Counted from the first letter of the stretch, positions 37,384 to 50,791 are shown. The stretch is 64,000 nucleotides of DNA from Caballeronia arationis (GCF_001544975.2 NZ_FCOG02000010.1:80155-144154), one strand, 5' to 3'. Notes: a model not told the origin generated them from the sequence alone. Numbers and translations are program-made.

Positions 37384-38442
37384 TCATTGCGCCGGGAACA
37401 CACGCAGAACGCGCGGCACGGCCGTCACGCCATCGCCGATGTTCAGGTTCAGTTCGCGCCACGTCTCGCGGTCGAGTTCCGCTTCGAGCACGTTGCCCTC
37501 GCTGCCTTCCAGCTCGATGCGCACGGAGCCGCCGAGCGTCACGACCCGCCGCACGTCGACGACGATGCCGTCGCGATGCCCGGACTGCGTCGGATAGAGC
37601 GTGAGATCGTGCGGTCGCACATAAGCGAGCGCCGGGCCGGCGAAGTTCGCTTCGGCGGCGATTGGCTGGGCGGCGCCCTGCGCGATGAACCCGCTTGCAT
37701 CGACATTGCCCTTCAGCCGGTTGGCCGCACCGAGGAACTCGTAGACGAACGACGTCTGCGGATGATCATAGACGTCCTGCGGGCTGCCGACCTGCTCGAC
37801 ATGCCCGCGATTCAGCACGACGATCCGATCCGCCACTTCGAGTGCTTCTTCCTGATCGTGCGTCACGAAGATCGTCGAGATATGCAGGTCGTCGTGCAGG
37901 CGCCGCAGCCAGGTGCGCAATTCCTTGCGCACTTTGGCGTCGAGCGCGCCGAACGGTTCGTCGAGCAGCAGAACCTTCGGCTCGACGGCGAGCGCGCGGG
38001 CAAGCGCGATGCGCTGCCGCTGGCCGCCCGAGAGCTCCGACGGAAAGCGCTCGGCGAGCCAGTCGAGCTGGACGAGCTTGAGAAGTTCATGCACCTTCTC
38101 GCGGATCACGGCTTCAGTCGGCCGCTCGCGGCGCGGCTTCACACGAAGCCCGAACGCGACGTTCTCGAACACCGTCATGTGACGGAAGAGCGCGTAATGC
38201 TGGAACACGAAGCCGACCTGGCGCTCGCGCGCGCCGACTTCCGCGACGTCCTCGCCATGCAGCACGACCTGGCCGGCGTCGGCATATTCGAGGCCCGCGA
38301 TCACGCGCAGGAGCGTGGTCTTGCCGCAGCCCGACGGCCCGAGCAGCGCGACCAGTTCGCCCGCCGGAAAGTCGAGCGTGACGTTGTCGAGCGCGGTGAA
38401 GTCGCCGAAGCGCTTGTGCAGATTGCGAACGATGATGCTCAT
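37384..38442 (-). CDS. cysA: Sulfate/thiosulfate ABC transporter ATPase CysA
   Basis: 352-aa ATPase powering sulfate uptake. Walker [10 protein letters not shown] at 35-43, signature [15 protein letters not shown], Walker [12 protein letters not shown], switch [13 protein letters not shown], then a C-terminal regulatory OB/TOBE domain from about 240. The ATG at 38442 gives the standard N-terminus [13 protein letters not shown]; a longer open frame into cysW is spurious. Spacing to cysW is 16 bp. Confidence 0.95.
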   Translation of the reverse strand: MSIIVRNLHKRFGDFTALDNVTLDFPAGELVALLGPSGCGKTTLLRVIAGLEYADAGQVVLHGEDVAEVGARERQVGFVFQHYALFRHMTVFENVAFGLRVKPRRERPTEAVIREKVHELLKLVQLDWLAERFPSELSGGQRQRIALARALAVEPKVLLLDEPFGALDAKVRKELRTWLRRLHDDLHISTIFVTHDQEEALEVADRIVVLNRGHVEQVGSPQDVYDHPQTSFVYEFLGAANRLKGNVDASGFIAQGAAQPIAAEANFAGPALAYVRPHDLTLYPTQSGHRDGIVVDVRRVVTLGGSVRIELEGSEGNVLEAELDRETWRELNLNIGDGVTAVPRVLRVFPAQ

Positions 38443-38458
38443 CTTGGTTCTCGTGCCT

Positions 38459-39391
38459 TCAGTTCTGGATGGACGTGACAGGCGCCTCATGCGGCAGGTC
38501 CTGCGTCTTCGCGATCGATTGCGACATGCGGCGCTCGGCCAGCAGCTTGAGCGCGAGCGTGACGAGCGCGAGCAGCGCGAGCAGCGACGCCACCGCGAAT
38601 GCCGCCGAAAAGTTGTATTCGTTGTAGAGGATCTCGACGTGCAGCGGCATGGTGTCGGTCTGTCCGCGGATGTGGCCCGAAACCACCGAGACCGCGCCGA
38701 ACTCGCCCATCGCCCGCGCATTGCAGAGAATCACGCCGTAGAGCAGACCCCACTTCACGTTCGGCAGCGTCACGCGGCGGAAGATCTGCCAGCCCGATGC
38801 GCCCAGTACGTGCGCCGCCTCTTCCTCGTCGTTGCCTTGCGCCTGCATCAGCGGAATCAGTTCGCGCGCGACGAACGGGAACGTGACGAAGATCGTCGCG
38901 AGCACGATGCCGGGCACGGCGAAGATGATCTGCACGTCGTGCGCGATGAGCCACGGGCCGAACCAGCCCTGCGCGCCGAACATCAGCACGTAGATCAGCC
39001 CCGAAATGACAGGCGAAACCGAAAACGGCAAGTCGATGAGGGTCGTGAGCAGCGCCTTGCCGCGGAACTCGAACTTCGCGATCGCCCACGAGGCCGCGAG
39101 CCCGAACACGACGTTCAGCGGCACGGCGATCGCGGCGGTAAGCAGCGTCAGCTTGATCGCGGACCACGCGTCCGGGTCCTTCAGCGACTCGAAGTAGTAG
39201 TCGACGCCCTTGCTGAACGCCTGCACGAACACGGCGGCGAGCGGCACGACGAGAAAGAGCGCGAGGAAGATCAGCGCGATGGTCGTGAGCGCGTAGCGCA
39301 CCGCGCGCGATTCGGTGACCGGATCGAGCTTGTGTTCGACGACCCGAGATTGTGCGCCCACCGATACGGCTTTCTGGCTGGGCGTGCTCAT
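38459..39391 (-). CDS. cysW: Sulfate ABC transporter permease CysW
   Basis: 310-aa inner-membrane permease with six helices. The ATPase-contact EAA loop reads [24 protein letters not shown]. The N-terminal about 35 residues are polar. The start ATG overlaps the cysT stop by 4 bp (39388-39391), indicating coupling. Part of sbp-cysT-cysW-cysA-cysB. Confidence 0.94.
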   Translation of the reverse strand: MSTPSQKAVSVGAQSRVVEHKLDPVTESRAVRYALTTIALIFLALFLVVPLAAVFVQAFSKGVDYYFESLKDPDAWSAIKLTLLTAAIAVPLNVVFGLAASWAIAKFEFRGKALLTTLIDLPFSVSPVISGLIYVLMFGAQGWFGPWLIAHDVQIIFAVPGIVLATIFVTFPFVARELIPLMQAQGNDEEEAAHVLGASGWQIFRRVTLPNVKWGLLYGVILCNARAMGEFGAVSVVSGHIRGQTDTMPLHVEILYNEYNFSAAFAVASLLALLALVTLALKLLAERRMSQSIAKTQDLPHEAPVTSIQN

Positions 39392-40278
39392 GGCTTGCTC
39401 CCTTGCACGTGCAGCGATCCGGCGATGGCTGGCACTGTGCCCGTCTTGCTGGTACGCCGCTGCAGGAACCACTGCAGCGTGTTGATGAGGAGCAGCATCA
39501 GGAACGAGACGCACAGCATCACGACGGCAAGCGACGTCGCGCCCGCGTAGTCGTACTGTTCGAGCTTGGTGATGATGAGGAGCGACGTGATCTCGGACTT
39601 CATCGGCACGTTGCCCGCGATAAAGATCACCGAGCCGTATTCGCCGAGCGCGCGCGCGAACGCGAGCGCGAAGCCCGTGAGCAGCGCGGGAAGGAGCGAC
39701 GGCAGCACGACACGCCTGAACGTCAGCCAGCGCGTCGCGCCGAGGCACGCGGCCGCTTCTTCCTGCTCGCGCTCGAAGTCCTCGAGCACCGGCTGCACCG
39801 TGCGCACGACGAACGGCAGTCCGATGAAGGTCAGCGCGACCAGCACGCCGAGCGGCGTGAACGCAACCTTGATCCCGAGCGGCGCGAGATACTGGCCGAT
39901 CCAGCCGTTACTTGCATAGACGGCGGCGAGCGAAATGCCCGCGACCGACGTAGGCAGCGCGAACGGCAGATCGACGACTGCATCGACGACGCGCTTGAAC
40001 GGAAACGTGTAGCGCACGAGCACCCACGCAACCAGAAAGCCGAACACGGCGTTGATGAGCGCGCCGCCGAGCGCAGCCGAAAAGGTCAGCCGATATGAGG
40101 CCAGCACGCGCGGCGACGTGACCGCGCGCACGAACTGCGCCCAGTCGAGCGTGGCGGTCTTGGCGAAGGTGGCCGCGAGCGGAATCAGCACCACGAGGCT
40201 CAGATAAGCCACCGTGATGCCGAGTGTCAGCCCGAAGCCGGGCAGCGCGCTCGGCTTGCGGAAAGTGAAAGTCATCAT
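39388..40278 (-). CDS. cysT: Sulfate ABC transporter permease CysT (CysU)
   Basis: 296-aa permease partner of CysW, with [19 protein letters not shown] at the N-terminus and the EAA loop [23 protein letters not shown]. Six membrane helices are evident. It lies 135 bp downstream of sbp, with an intervening hairpin. Confidence 0.94.
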   Translation of the reverse strand: MMTFTFRKPSALPGFGLTLGITVAYLSLVVLIPLAATFAKTATLDWAQFVRAVTSPRVLASYRLTFSAALGGALINAVFGFLVAWVLVRYTFPFKRVVDAVVDLPFALPTSVAGISLAAVYASNGWIGQYLAPLGIKVAFTPLGVLVALTFIGLPFVVRTVQPVLEDFEREQEEAAACLGATRWLTFRRVVLPSLLPALLTGFALAFARALGEYGSVIFIAGNVPMKSEITSLLIITKLEQYDYAGATSLAVVMLCVSFLMLLLINTLQWFLQRRTSKTGTVPAIAGSLHVQGSKP

Positions 40279-40382
40279 CCTTGATTCGTCCTGTTCCAGC
40301 GCGCCGGGGTATGGCGCATTGCCTGCTTGTGTTTATACGCGGTCGTCATGTGCGCCGCTTGGATGCTTCTTTAGATGATGCA

Positions 40383-40406
40383 AGGGCGCCGCGTGTGCGG
40401 CGCCCT
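40383..40406 (-). repeat. Intercistronic hairpin between sbp and cysT
   Basis: Perfect 10-bp stem (40383-40392 with 40397-40406), loop GTGT, 8 bp past the sbp stop. No T-run on the minus strand, so it more likely stabilises or processes the sbp mRNA than stops transcription, which would fit the need for more binding protein than permease. Confidence 0.6.
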
Positions 40407-40413
40407 CTACTTC

Positions 40414-41451
40414 TTACTGCGGCTGATAGATCGAGTCGAACACGCCGCCATCGGCGAAATGCGTCTTCTGGGCTTTCGTCCAGCCGCCGAACGTATCGTC
40501 GACGGTGTAGAGCTTGAGCTTCGGGAACTGCTTCGTCAGCGCGGCGGGCACCTTTGTGGAGCGCGGACGATAGAAGTTGCGCGCCGCGATCTCCTGCCCT
40601 TCGTCGCTGTACAGATACTTCAGATACGCTTCGGCCAGCTTGCGCGTGCCGTGCTTGTCGACGACCTTGTCGACTACGGCGACCGGTGGCTCCGCCAGAA
40701 TGCTGACCGACGGCGCCACAATCTCGAACTTGTCCGCGCCGAATTCCTTCAGCGAGAGAAACGCCTCGTTCTCCCACGCGATCAGCACGTCGCCCTGGCC
40801 GCGTTGCACGAAACTCGTCGTGGCACCGCGCGCGCCCGAATCGAGCACGCCCGCATTCTTGTAGAGCTTCGTCACGAAATCCTTCGCGGTCTGCTCGTTG
40901 CCACCCGGCTGGTGCTGCGCGTAGGCCCACGCCGCGAGATAGTTCCAGCGCGCGCCGCCCGACGTCTTCGGATTCGGCGTCACGATCGACACACCGGGCT
41001 TCGCCAGGTCGTTCCAGTCCTTGATCTGCTTCGGATTGCCCTTTCTCACGAGGAACACGATCGTCGATGTGTACGGCGACGCGTTGTCCGGCAAGCGCTT
41101 CTGCCAGCCCTGATCGATCAGTCCCTTGCCCGCGAGCGCATCGATGTCATAGGCGAGCGCGAGCGTCACGACGTCCGCCTGCAAGCCGTCGAGCACCGCG
41201 CGAGCCTGGCCGCCCGAGCCGCCGTGCGACTGCTTGAACGTCACCGATTCGCCCGTCTCCGCCTTCCACTTCTTCGCGAATGCCTGATTGAAGTCCTGAT
41301 ACAGCTCGCGCGTCGGATCGTAGGACACGTTGAGAAACGCCGTGTCCGCGTGTGCCTGCCCGACCGCGCCGAAGCCCGCCGCTGCGCCCAGCAGGAGCAC
41401 CGCAAGAAGCCCGCGCGTGCGCGCGCCCAAACCCGAATTCCGACTATGCAT
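40414..41451 (-). CDS. sbp: Periplasmic sulfate-binding protein
   Basis: 345-aa binding protein delivering sulfate to CysTWA. The signal peptide covers about residues 1-36 (twin Arg near 11-13 but a normal Sec core; AHA cleavage). Mature motifs [45 protein letters not shown] and [16 protein letters not shown] are those of sulfate-binding proteins. First gene of the operon. The AT-rich segment just upstream (about 41500-41535, with ATTATT/AATAAT dyad) is a likely CysB-binding and promoter zone. Confidence 0.95.
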   Translation of the reverse strand: MHSRNSGLGARTRGLLAVLLLGAAAGFGAVGQAHADTAFLNVSYDPTRELYQDFNQAFAKKWKAETGESVTFKQSHGGSGGQARAVLDGLQADVVTLALAYDIDALAGKGLIDQGWQKRLPDNASPYTSTIVFLVRKGNPKQIKDWNDLAKPGVSIVTPNPKTSGGARWNYLAAWAYAQHQPGGNEQTAKDFVTKLYKNAGVLDSGARGATTSFVQRGQGDVLIAWENEAFLSLKEFGADKFEIVAPSVSILAEPPVAVVDKVVDKHGTRKLAEAYLKYLYSDEGQEIAARNFYRPRSTKVPAALTKQFPKLKLYTVDDTFGGWTKAQKTHFADGGVFDSIYQPQ

Positions 41452-41654
41452 TCCCCGTTCTCCGTCTTATTGAGTTGACGAAGGCAGTCTATCGGGCGGG
41501 CTTCATTATTAAAAATAATCGTTCTTCATTTTTTAAGATGTAAAAGTGCTAAAGAGCGGACGACGGCGCACTTTCGCGTCCCGACCTGCTCAATCGCAGG
41601 CCGAATGGCCAATCGACGGGCGAACTTAAAGTAAACCTTGAAAAGTGCGAAATA

Positions 41655-41670
41655 CTGTATAAAAATACAG
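41655..41670 (+). promoter_or_regulatory. LexA (SOS) box 1 upstream of lexA
   Basis: CTGT-N8-ACAG with an AT-rich centre and flanking TA/T, close to the E. coli consensus. It overlaps the likely lexA promoter (TTGAAA at 41638-41643), consistent with autorepression. Confidence 0.85.
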
Positions 41671-41674
41671 TCAC

Positions 41675-41690
41675 CTGTCCATCCATACAG
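41675..41690 (+). promoter_or_regulatory. LexA (SOS) box 2 upstream of lexA
   Basis: A second CTGT-N8-ACAG exactly 20 bp (two helical turns) after the first, with a GC-richer centre, so probably weaker. Two boxes in tandem are typical of autoregulated lexA genes. Confidence 0.8.
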
Positions 41691-41710
41691 TCCGCCGAGG
41701 GGCCGAGCAA

Positions 41711-42370
41711 GTGAACAAAACAAGCAAACTAACCGCGCGGCAGCAGCAGGTGTTCGAACTGATCCAGCGCGCCATCGAGCGCACCGGTTTTCCGCCCACG
41801 CGTGCCGAGATCGCCGCCGAGCTCGGTTTTTCGTCTGCCAATTCGGCGGAGGAGCATCTGCGGGCGCTCGCGCGCAAAGGCGTGATCGAACTGGCGGCGG
41901 GCGCGTCGCGCGGCATCCGGCTCGTCCCCAGCCTCGAAGACTCGCCGCATCAGTTTACGCTGCCGCACCAGAGCATCATGCAGTTGTCGCTGCCGCTCGT
42001 CGGACGTGTCGCCGCCGGTAGCCCGATTCTCGCGCAGGAGCACATCTCCCAGCACTATTCGTTCGACCCGGCGCTCTTTTCCAGCAAGCCCGACTACCTG
42101 CTCAAAGTGCGCGGACTCTCGATGCGCGACGCCGGCATTTTCGACGGCGACCTGCTCGCTGTGCAGAAGAAAAGCGAAGCGAAGGACGGGCAGATCGTGG
42201 TCGCCCGTATCGGCGACGACGTCACCGTGAAGCGCTGGAAGCGACATCGCGACGGTGTCGAACTGATTGCCGAGAATCCGGATTACGAAAACATCTTCGT
42301 GAAGTCGGGCAGCGCGGAATTCGCGCTCGAGGGCATCGCGGTCGGCCTGATCCGCTCGGGCGAGTTCTGA
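41711..42370 (+). CDS. lexA: SOS repressor LexA
   Basis: 219-aa repressor of the DNA-damage response; RecA filaments stimulate its self-cleavage. The winged helix at 1-70 includes [22 protein letters not shown]. The cleavage site is Ala102-Gly103, and the catalytic dyad Ser137 and Lys174 has exactly the E. coli spacing (37 residues). It is 17 residues longer than E. coli LexA because of a longer hinge (about 75-90). GTG start with GAGGGG upstream. Two SOS boxes precede it. Confidence 0.97.
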   Translation: MNKTSKLTARQQQVFELIQRAIERTGFPPTRAEIAAELGFSSANSAEEHLRALARKGVIELAAGASRGIRLVPSLEDSPHQFTLPHQSIMQLSLPLVGRVAAGSPILAQEHISQHYSFDPALFSSKPDYLLKVRGLSMRDAGIFDGDLLAVQKKSEAKDGQIVVARIGDDVTVKRWKRHRDGVELIAENPDYENIFVKSGSAEFALEGIAVGLIRSGEF

Positions 42371-42472
42371 GCGCGTAGTCCGGCGGGGCCCGTCCCCTCC
42401 TCCATCAACAAGATCTGACGGCCGCCGCATACGCGGCGAGTCGCGGTGCGTCCTATCGCCTGGAGAAACATC

Positions 42473-42799
42473 ATGGAACGTTTTGCCCGTTTGCTGCCTT
42501 TCCGCCAGTTCGGTCGTCTGCGGTATCTGCGCTCCCTGATCTCCTGCAAGGCGCCGCACGCGGACACCGCGCCCGGACTCTTCGACGAGATGCCCGCGTT
42601 GCCGTCGCGCCAGCCGGCGTTCGCGCGCGTGTCGCTGAACGCTTCGGTGCATCACGAGGCCGAGCGCCGCGCACCGGTGCGCGTCTATCGGGACGAGTCG
42701 CGCGTAATCATGGTTGGAAACATCGACGAAGTGTCGCGGATGATCGACCGCTGCATCGATGAGGAACGCGCCGGCATCGCGGGCGGGCTCTTCGCCTGA
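42473..42799 (+). CDS. Small conserved protein of unknown function downstream of lexA
   Basis: 108-aa protein without signal peptide or membrane helix. The start is well supported by GGAGAA five bases before the ATG. The N-terminus is basic (ERFARLLPFRQFGRLRYLRSL); the C-terminal half (VRVYRDESRVIMVGNIDEVSRMIDRCIDEE) looks like a compact alpha/beta unit. I do not recognise a family. It is 102 bp after lexA on the same strand, so read-through and hence SOS control are possible but no LexA box is its own. Confidence 0.7.
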   Translation: MERFARLLPFRQFGRLRYLRSLISCKAPHADTAPGLFDEMPALPSRQPAFARVSLNASVHHEAERRAPVRVYRDESRVIMVGNIDEVSRMIDRCIDEERAGIAGGLFA

Positions 42800-42904
42800 C
42801 GGCGGATTTGCGTAGCGTTGGCGTCCGAGACTGCAGTTCCGGGATAAATCCTGCGTTCGCGCGGTCCATTAGCAGACTCAACGTTACGCAAGGTGTCCAA
42901 TCGT

Positions 42905-43498
42905 ATGACCCGCACTACCAAGTCTGTCATTGTCACGCTCGTCGTGCTCGTTATCGTTGCTGCGCTCGGATTCGTCTATGCGTCGCCCTATATCGCGCTG
43001 GATCGGCTCAAACGCGCAGCCGACGCGCGCGACGCTCAAACGGTGAACGAATACGTCGATTTCCCGGCGCTGCGCGAAAGCCTGAAACTGCAGGTGGCGG
43101 AACTGCTCACACGGCGTGTCGACATCCAGAAGAGCGGCAATCCGCTTGCGGTCATCGGCGCGATGATCGGCGCCGCGCTCGTCGGCCCGCTCGTCGACTC
43201 GTATGCGACGCCGGACGGCGTCGCCGCGATTCTCAACGGCATTCCGCCGCGCGGGAATCCGGGCGAACGTCCACCCGCGCCGGCGGCGACAAATCCGGGC
43301 CCGGACAGCACGTCGGCCGGAAGCGGAGCCGCGCCCGCGGCACCGAAGCCGCCGCCGCAGACCACGGCCGGTTATCGAAGCTTCGACACCTTCGTGGTCA
43401 CTTACCAGCACGGCGCGGGCGATGCCCGCTATTCCGCGATCTTCCATCGCAGCGGGCTCGTGACCTGGAAACTGGTCGCGGTGGACCTGAACGGCTGA
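42905..43498 (+). CDS. DUF2939 membrane-anchored protein
   Basis: 197-aa protein with one N-terminal membrane helix (about residues 8-28) and a domain facing the periplasm or cytoplasm. The pattern YASPYIALDRLKRAADARDAQTVNEYVDFPALRESLK is that of DUF2939. A Pro/Ala/Gly-rich linker (about 118-150) separates it from a C-terminal beta domain (YRSFDTFVV to WKLVAVDLNG). ATG at 42905 is preferred to GTG four codons earlier because the latter overlaps the AAGG site. Function unknown. Confidence 0.78.
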   Translation: MTRTTKSVIVTLVVLVIVAALGFVYASPYIALDRLKRAADARDAQTVNEYVDFPALRESLKLQVAELLTRRVDIQKSGNPLAVIGAMIGAALVGPLVDSYATPDGVAAILNGIPPRGNPGERPPAPAATNPGPDSTSAGSGAAPAAPKPPPQTTAGYRSFDTFVVTYQHGAGDARYSAIFHRSGLVTWKLVAVDLNG

Positions 43499-43513
43499 AC
43501 GGCCGGGCGGCGC

Positions 43514-44023
43514 CTATGCGCTGACCTCGCTCTTGACCGGCTTGGCTGCGTAGGCCGCGTCCTCTTCGGCTTCGGCCGATTCACCCGCCGGGCACACGGC
43601 CACGAGGATGCTGCACGACACGCGGTCGAGCAGGGGCGTGTTGCCCGCGCCCATCCACCAGCGCGCGAGGCCGTTGCGGCAGCGATGCCCGACCACCACG
43701 AGGTCCACTTTCAGCTTCTCCGCGAGGTTGGCGATCTCGTCAATCGGATGGCCGAACGCAAAATGCCCTTGCGCCTGCAGGCCGCGCTCGGTCAGCCAGT
43801 CGACGCCTTCCTGCAGGATGTCGCGCGCGGCATCCTCGAACCGTCCGCAGGCCATGTCGGTGAGCAGGCCTGCGCTCTGCGCGATCGACGAGCGCATGTC
43901 GACCACCGCGAGCACGTGGGTCTCGGCCTTCAGGTCGAGCGCGAGGTTGGCGCCGTGCCGCAACGCCTTGCGGCCTTCGCGGGTGCCGTCGTAGCACAAG
44001 AGGATTTTCTGATAGCTCGCCAT
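43514..44023 (-). CDS. Universal stress protein (UspA family)
   Basis: 169-aa cytoplasmic nucleotide-binding-fold protein. KILLCYDGTREGRKAL at the N-terminus and VVVGHRCRNGLARWWMGAGNTPLLDRV near the C-terminus match UspA; the last motif resembles the ATP-binding G-x2-G-x9-G-(S/T) but has Asn in the final position. AGGGAG precedes the ATG at 44023. The 20-residue C-terminal tail is Glu/Ala-rich. Monocistronic. Confidence 0.88.
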   Translation of the reverse strand: MASYQKILLCYDGTREGRKALRHGANLALDLKAETHVLAVVDMRSSIAQSAGLLTDMACGRFEDAARDILQEGVDWLTERGLQAQGHFAFGHPIDEIANLAEKLKVDLVVVGHRCRNGLARWWMGAGNTPLLDRVSCSILVAVCPAGESAEAEEDAAYAAKPVKSEVSA

Positions 44024-44384
44024 GATGGATCTCCCTGACCGCATGAGGTTCGGTGCTGTCTGCATGATGGTGCGTCGCAACGCTCGCGGCAACGATGGAA
44101 AACGCTAACGCGCAGCGCCAATGGGTAAGCACGGAAAGCGCCTCCCAAGCTCGCATCGTGCCAGCAACGCGCGAGCCTCACCGGCCAAGGCGCTGGTCTT
44201 TTCGGCCGGCATTCGAGCCTGCGTTGCAACGCCTTCGCGCACCGGACGCGGGCGCGGACGGTGCACAGGCGGGATCGAGCGCCGCAATGGTGCAATGGAT
44301 TACACTAGCCGGCTCGGCTTTCCGGCGGATGCTTCACAGACCGACGACGGATGCGAAGCGCCTGTTCGCCTGCCCATTTCGACC
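44024..44384. other. Divergent intergenic region between usp and the NodI-like gene
   Basis: 361 bp containing both promoters. No gene recognised. A plus-strand frame is open here in continuity with the NodI-like gene, but its translation is Arg/Gly-rich and unlike the family. Confidence 0.5.
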
Positions 44385-45356
44385 ATGACAGCTTTGGAAC
44401 CCTTAACGATTTCATCGAGCGCATCGAGCGACGGCACGCACCCGGCGCCCCGCGCGATCGACTTCACCGATGTCAGGAAGTGCTACGGAAACAAGACCGT
44501 CGTCGACGGCCTGTCGTTTCACGTCGAGCCGGGCGAATGCTTTGGCCTGCTCGGCCCGAACGGCGCGGGCAAGACGACGACGCTCAAGATGCTGCTCGGC
44601 ATCACCTCGCCCGATGCGGGTGCGATCCGGCTCGTCGGCGAGCCGATTCCCGCGCGCGCCCGCTTCGCCCGGCGGCGCGTGGGCGTGGTGCCGCAGTTCG
44701 ACAACCTCGATCCCGACTTCACCGTCCGCGAAAACCTGCTGGTGTTCGGACGCTACTTCGGCATGAAGCACGCGCAGATCTCGGCGCTCGTGCCGTCGCT
44801 GCTCGAATTCGCCAAGCTTGAAGCCAAGGCGGACGCGCGGGTCGTCGAGCTGTCCGGCGGCATGAAGCGGCGGCTGACGCTTGCGCGCGCGCTCGTCAAC
44901 GATCCCGACGTGCTCGTGATGGACGAACCGACCACGGGCCTCGATCCGCAGGCGCGCCACATGATCTGGGAGCGGCTGCGCTCTCTCTTGTCGCGCGGCA
45001 AGACCATTCTTCTCACTACGCACTTCATGGAGGAAGCCGAGCGGCTGTGCGACCGGCTCTGCGTGATCGAGGAAGGCCGCAAGATCGCCGAGGGCCGGCC
45101 GCACGAACTGATCGAATCGGTGATCGGCTGCGACGTGATCGAGATCTACGGTCCCGATCCGCTCGCCCTGCGCGATGAACTCGCGCCGTTCGTCGGGCGC
45201 ATGGAAGTGAGCGGCGAGACGCTCTTCTGCTACGTCGACGATCCTCAAGCCGTGCATCAGCGCGTCAAAGGGCGCGCGGGCGTGCGCTATCTGCACCGGC
45301 CGGCGAATCTCGAAGATGTATTCCTGCGCCTGACCGGGCGCGAGATGGTGGATTGA
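44385..45356 (+). CDS. NodI-like ABC transporter ATPase
   Basis: 323-aa ABC-2 type ATPase. After a polar 22-residue leader come Walker [10 protein letters not shown] at 57-65, signature [16 protein letters not shown], Walker [16 protein letters not shown], and a C-terminal extension ending [22 protein letters not shown] that matches NodI. In rhizobia NodIJ exports lipochitooligosaccharides; Burkholderiaceae carry chromosomal homologues from which nodIJ is thought to derive (Aoki and colleagues). No nod genes are present here, so the substrate is unknown. The next gene begins at its stop. Confidence 0.88.
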   Translation: MTALEPLTISSSASSDGTHPAPRAIDFTDVRKCYGNKTVVDGLSFHVEPGECFGLLGPNGAGKTTTLKMLLGITSPDAGAIRLVGEPIPARARFARRRVGVVPQFDNLDPDFTVRENLLVFGRYFGMKHAQISALVPSLLEFAKLEAKADARVVELSGGMKRRLTLARALVNDPDVLVMDEPTTGLDPQARHMIWERLRSLLSRGKTILLTTHFMEEAERLCDRLCVIEEGRKIAEGRPHELIESVIGCDVIEIYGPDPLALRDELAPFVGRMEVSGETLFCYVDDPQAVHQRVKGRAGVRYLHRPANLEDVFLRLTGREMVD

Positions 45357-45376
45357 CCGGCTGGATTGACGATCAC

Positions 45377-46222
45377 ATGAACACTTACGACCCGTCGCGC
45401 ATGGCGGCAAAGCGCAACCAGACCGGACACGCAGGCGAGAACGCCCGCCCGCAGGCGATGCCTTCCAGCGCCACCAACTGGATCGCGGTCTGGCGGCGCA
45501 ACTATCTGGTGTGGAAGAAGCTCGCGATTGCGTCGATGTTCGGCAATCTCGCCGATCCGATGATCTACCTGTTCGGCCTCGGGCTGGGTCTCGGCCTGAT
45601 GGTCGGCCGGGTCGACGGCGTTTCGTATATCGCGTTCCTCGCGGCGGGCACGGTGGCGTCGAGCGTGATGATGTCGGCGAGTTTCGAGTCGATGTATTCG
45701 GGCTTTTCGCGCATGCACGTGCAGCGCACGTGGGAGGCGATCATGCACACGCCGCTCACGCTCGGCGACATCGTGCTCGGCGAGATCATCTGGGCGGCGA
45801 GCAAGTCGGTGCTGTCGGGTGTCGCGATCATGCTGGTGGCGGCGGTGTTCGGCTACGCGAGCTTTCCGTCGATGCTGATCGCGCTGCCGGTTATCGTGCT
45901 GACGGGCCTCGCGTTCGCGAGCAGCACGATGATCGTGACTGCGCTCGCGCCGAACTACGACTTCTTCATGTTCTACCAGACGCTCGCCCTCACGCCGATG
46001 CTGCTGCTCTCCGGCGTATTCTTTCCGATCACGCAATTGCCCGCGGCCGCGCAGCACATCACGCTGCTGCTGCCGCTGTCGCATGCGGTCGAACTGATCC
46101 GGCCGGCGATGCTCGGGCGTCCGGTCGAGGACGTCGCGTTGCATGTCGGCGTGCTGCTCGTGTACGCGATCGTGCCGTTTTTCGTGTGCGCGGTGCTGTT
46201 TCGGCGGCGGATGATGAAGTGA
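45377..46222 (+). CDS. NodJ-like ABC-2 transporter permease
   Basis: 281-aa inner-membrane permease with six helices after a polar N-terminus of about 35 residues. [40 protein letters not shown] and [14 protein letters not shown] are as in NodJ. A TTG at 45353 overlapping the upstream stop would add eight residues; the ATG at 45377 is chosen although no good ribosome binding site is seen for either. Forms a transporter with the preceding ATPase. Confidence 0.87.
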   Translation: MNTYDPSRMAAKRNQTGHAGENARPQAMPSSATNWIAVWRRNYLVWKKLAIASMFGNLADPMIYLFGLGLGLGLMVGRVDGVSYIAFLAAGTVASSVMMSASFESMYSGFSRMHVQRTWEAIMHTPLTLGDIVLGEIIWAASKSVLSGVAIMLVAAVFGYASFPSMLIALPVIVLTGLAFASSTMIVTALAPNYDFFMFYQTLALTPMLLLSGVFFPITQLPAAAQHITLLLPLSHAVELIRPAMLGRPVEDVALHVGVLLVYAIVPFFVCAVLFRRRMMK

Positions 46223-46362
46223 TCAGCATGAGGCGTGACAGCCACGCGAACGAAAACCGCTCACGCGACACCTGGTTGATCCCGACGACGCTCCGAAGAT
46301 CACCGACGAATGGTCCCGTGGTTTGAGCCGAGTGCGATTCGACTGCACGCGTCAAAGCAAGA

Positions 46363-46389
46363 ACGGGCCGCAACACCCACGCGGCCCGT
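46363..46389 (-). terminator. Possible terminator between the NodJ-like gene and gnd
   Basis: 9-bp stem (46363-46371 with 46381-46389), 9-nt loop, located between two converging genes 27 bp past the gnd stop. The T-run is interrupted, so it is weak. Confidence 0.4.
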
Positions 46390-46415
46390 CTCCAATTCCA
46401 CCTGCATCGAACCCA

Positions 46416-47396
<981 letters not shown>

Positions 47397-47402
47397 GATG
47401 GC

Positions 47403-49508
<2,106 letters not shown>

Positions 49509-49738
49509 GAGCGACGACTCCTTGGAAAGAGCGCGCGCTGAGGCACGACAGGCGCCACAGCGGGCAACCAGGACAATCGAGCAAGTGTAGTGCCTCGCAG
49601 TCGGCACTGCACCGGAAAACGTCGGGCGCCTTGCCGCAAAAGGGTTTGCGGCGGATCAGGCGAGTCTTGCGCGGAGCTGTTGCGTGGACCGCGCGGAGGG
49701 TCGGATCGACAATCCGGCCGCCGTGCGGTCCATGATAC

Positions 49739-50791
49739 TCAAGGTGCCGGATTCGGCTGCTGTTCGTGCAGCGCATCGATTTCGGCAAGTATTTCATCGG
49801 ACAGTTTCACGGCGATGCTGTCGATATTCTCTTTCAGCTGAGCGAGCGTGGTCGCGCCGATCAGCGTGCTCGTCGTGAAGGGCCGGCTGTTCACGAACGC
49901 GAGCGCGAGCTGCGCCGGCGACAATCCGTGACGCCGCGCGAGCGCACTGTAGCGGTCGATGGCTGCGATCGCCTGCGGCTTGCTGTAGCGCTGGAAGCGC
50001 TCGAAGAGCGTGATGCGCGCGCCGTCCGGCCGCGCGCCGCCCTCGTACTTGCCGGTCAGCCAGCCGAACGCGAGCGGCGAATACGCGAGCAGGCCGACTG
50101 CTTCCTTGTGCGTGAACTCCGACAGCCCGGCTTCGAACGTGCGGTTCACGAGGCTGTACGGATTCTGGATGCTGACGATGCGCGGCAGCCCGTGCTTTTC
50201 AGCGGCGATCAGGAACTGGGCGACGCCCCACGGCGTCTCGTTCGAAACGCCCAGATGGCGGATTTTGCCGGCTTTCACGAGATCGCCGAGCGCGGCGAGC
50301 GTTTCGTCGATCGGCACCGTGTATTCGTCGTCGAGGTACGGATACGACGGGCGCCCGAAGGTCATGGTGCTGCGGTCGGGCCAGTGCAGCTGGTACAGGT
50401 CGATGTAGTCGGTCTGCAGGCGCTTCAGGCTGCCGTCGACGGCTTCGGTCAGGTTCGCGCGGTCGAACTGGTTGCCCGCGCCGCGAATGTGACGCGGATT
50501 GTGCGGCTGGCGCGCCGGGCCCGCGATCTTCGTCGCGAGCACGATCTTGTCGCGCTTGCCGCGATTCGCGCCGAGCCACGTGCCGATGTACTGCTCGGTG
50601 CGGCCCTGCGTCTCGGGACGCGGCGGCACGGGATACATTTCGGCGGCATCGATCAGGTTGACGCCCTGGCCGAGCGCGCAATCGATCTGCGCGTGCGCCT
50701 CGCTTTCGGTGTTCTGCTCGCCCCAGGTCATCGTGCCGAGACCGATCAGGCTCACGTCGATGCCGCTTGCGCCGAGTTTCCGATACTCCAT
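49739..50791 (-). CDS. Aldo/keto reductase (Tas-like)
   Basis: 350-aa NADPH-dependent aldo/keto reductase. The catalytic tetrad can be read as Asp and Tyr in NLIDAAEMYPV, Lys in VLATKIAGP and His in YQLHWPDR. The N-terminus MEYRKLGASGIDVSLIGLGTMTWGEQNTE and the long substrate loop resemble E. coli Tas. ATG at 50791 has GGAAGG upstream. Monocistronic. Substrate unknown. Confidence 0.9.
   Translation of the reverse strand: MEYRKLGASGIDVSLIGLGTMTWGEQNTESEAHAQIDCALGQGVNLIDAAEMYPVPPRPETQGRTEQYIGTWLGANRGKRDKIVLATKIAGPARQPHNPRHIRGAGNQFDRANLTEAVDGSLKRLQTDYIDLYQLHWPDRSTMTFGRPSYPYLDDEYTVPIDETLAALGDLVKAGKIRHLGVSNETPWGVAQFLIAAEKHGLPRIVSIQNPYSLVNRTFEAGLSEFTHKEAVGLLAYSPLAFGWLTGKYEGGARPDGARITLFERFQRYSKPQAIAAIDRYSALARRHGLSPAQLALAFVNSRPFTTSTLIGATTLAQLKENIDSIAVKLSDEILAEIDALHEQQPNPAP

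Noticed and set aside
35551..38478. Very long plus-strand open frame (975 codons) across asparaginase, cysB and cysA
   Set aside because: It is antisense to three well-recognised genes; the translation is Arg/His/Asp-rich with no family resemblance, as expected in GC-rich DNA.
44121..44384. Upstream extension of the NodI-like frame
   Set aside because: Arg/Gly-rich, not conserved in NodI-type proteins; the ATG at 44385 gives the normal N-terminus.
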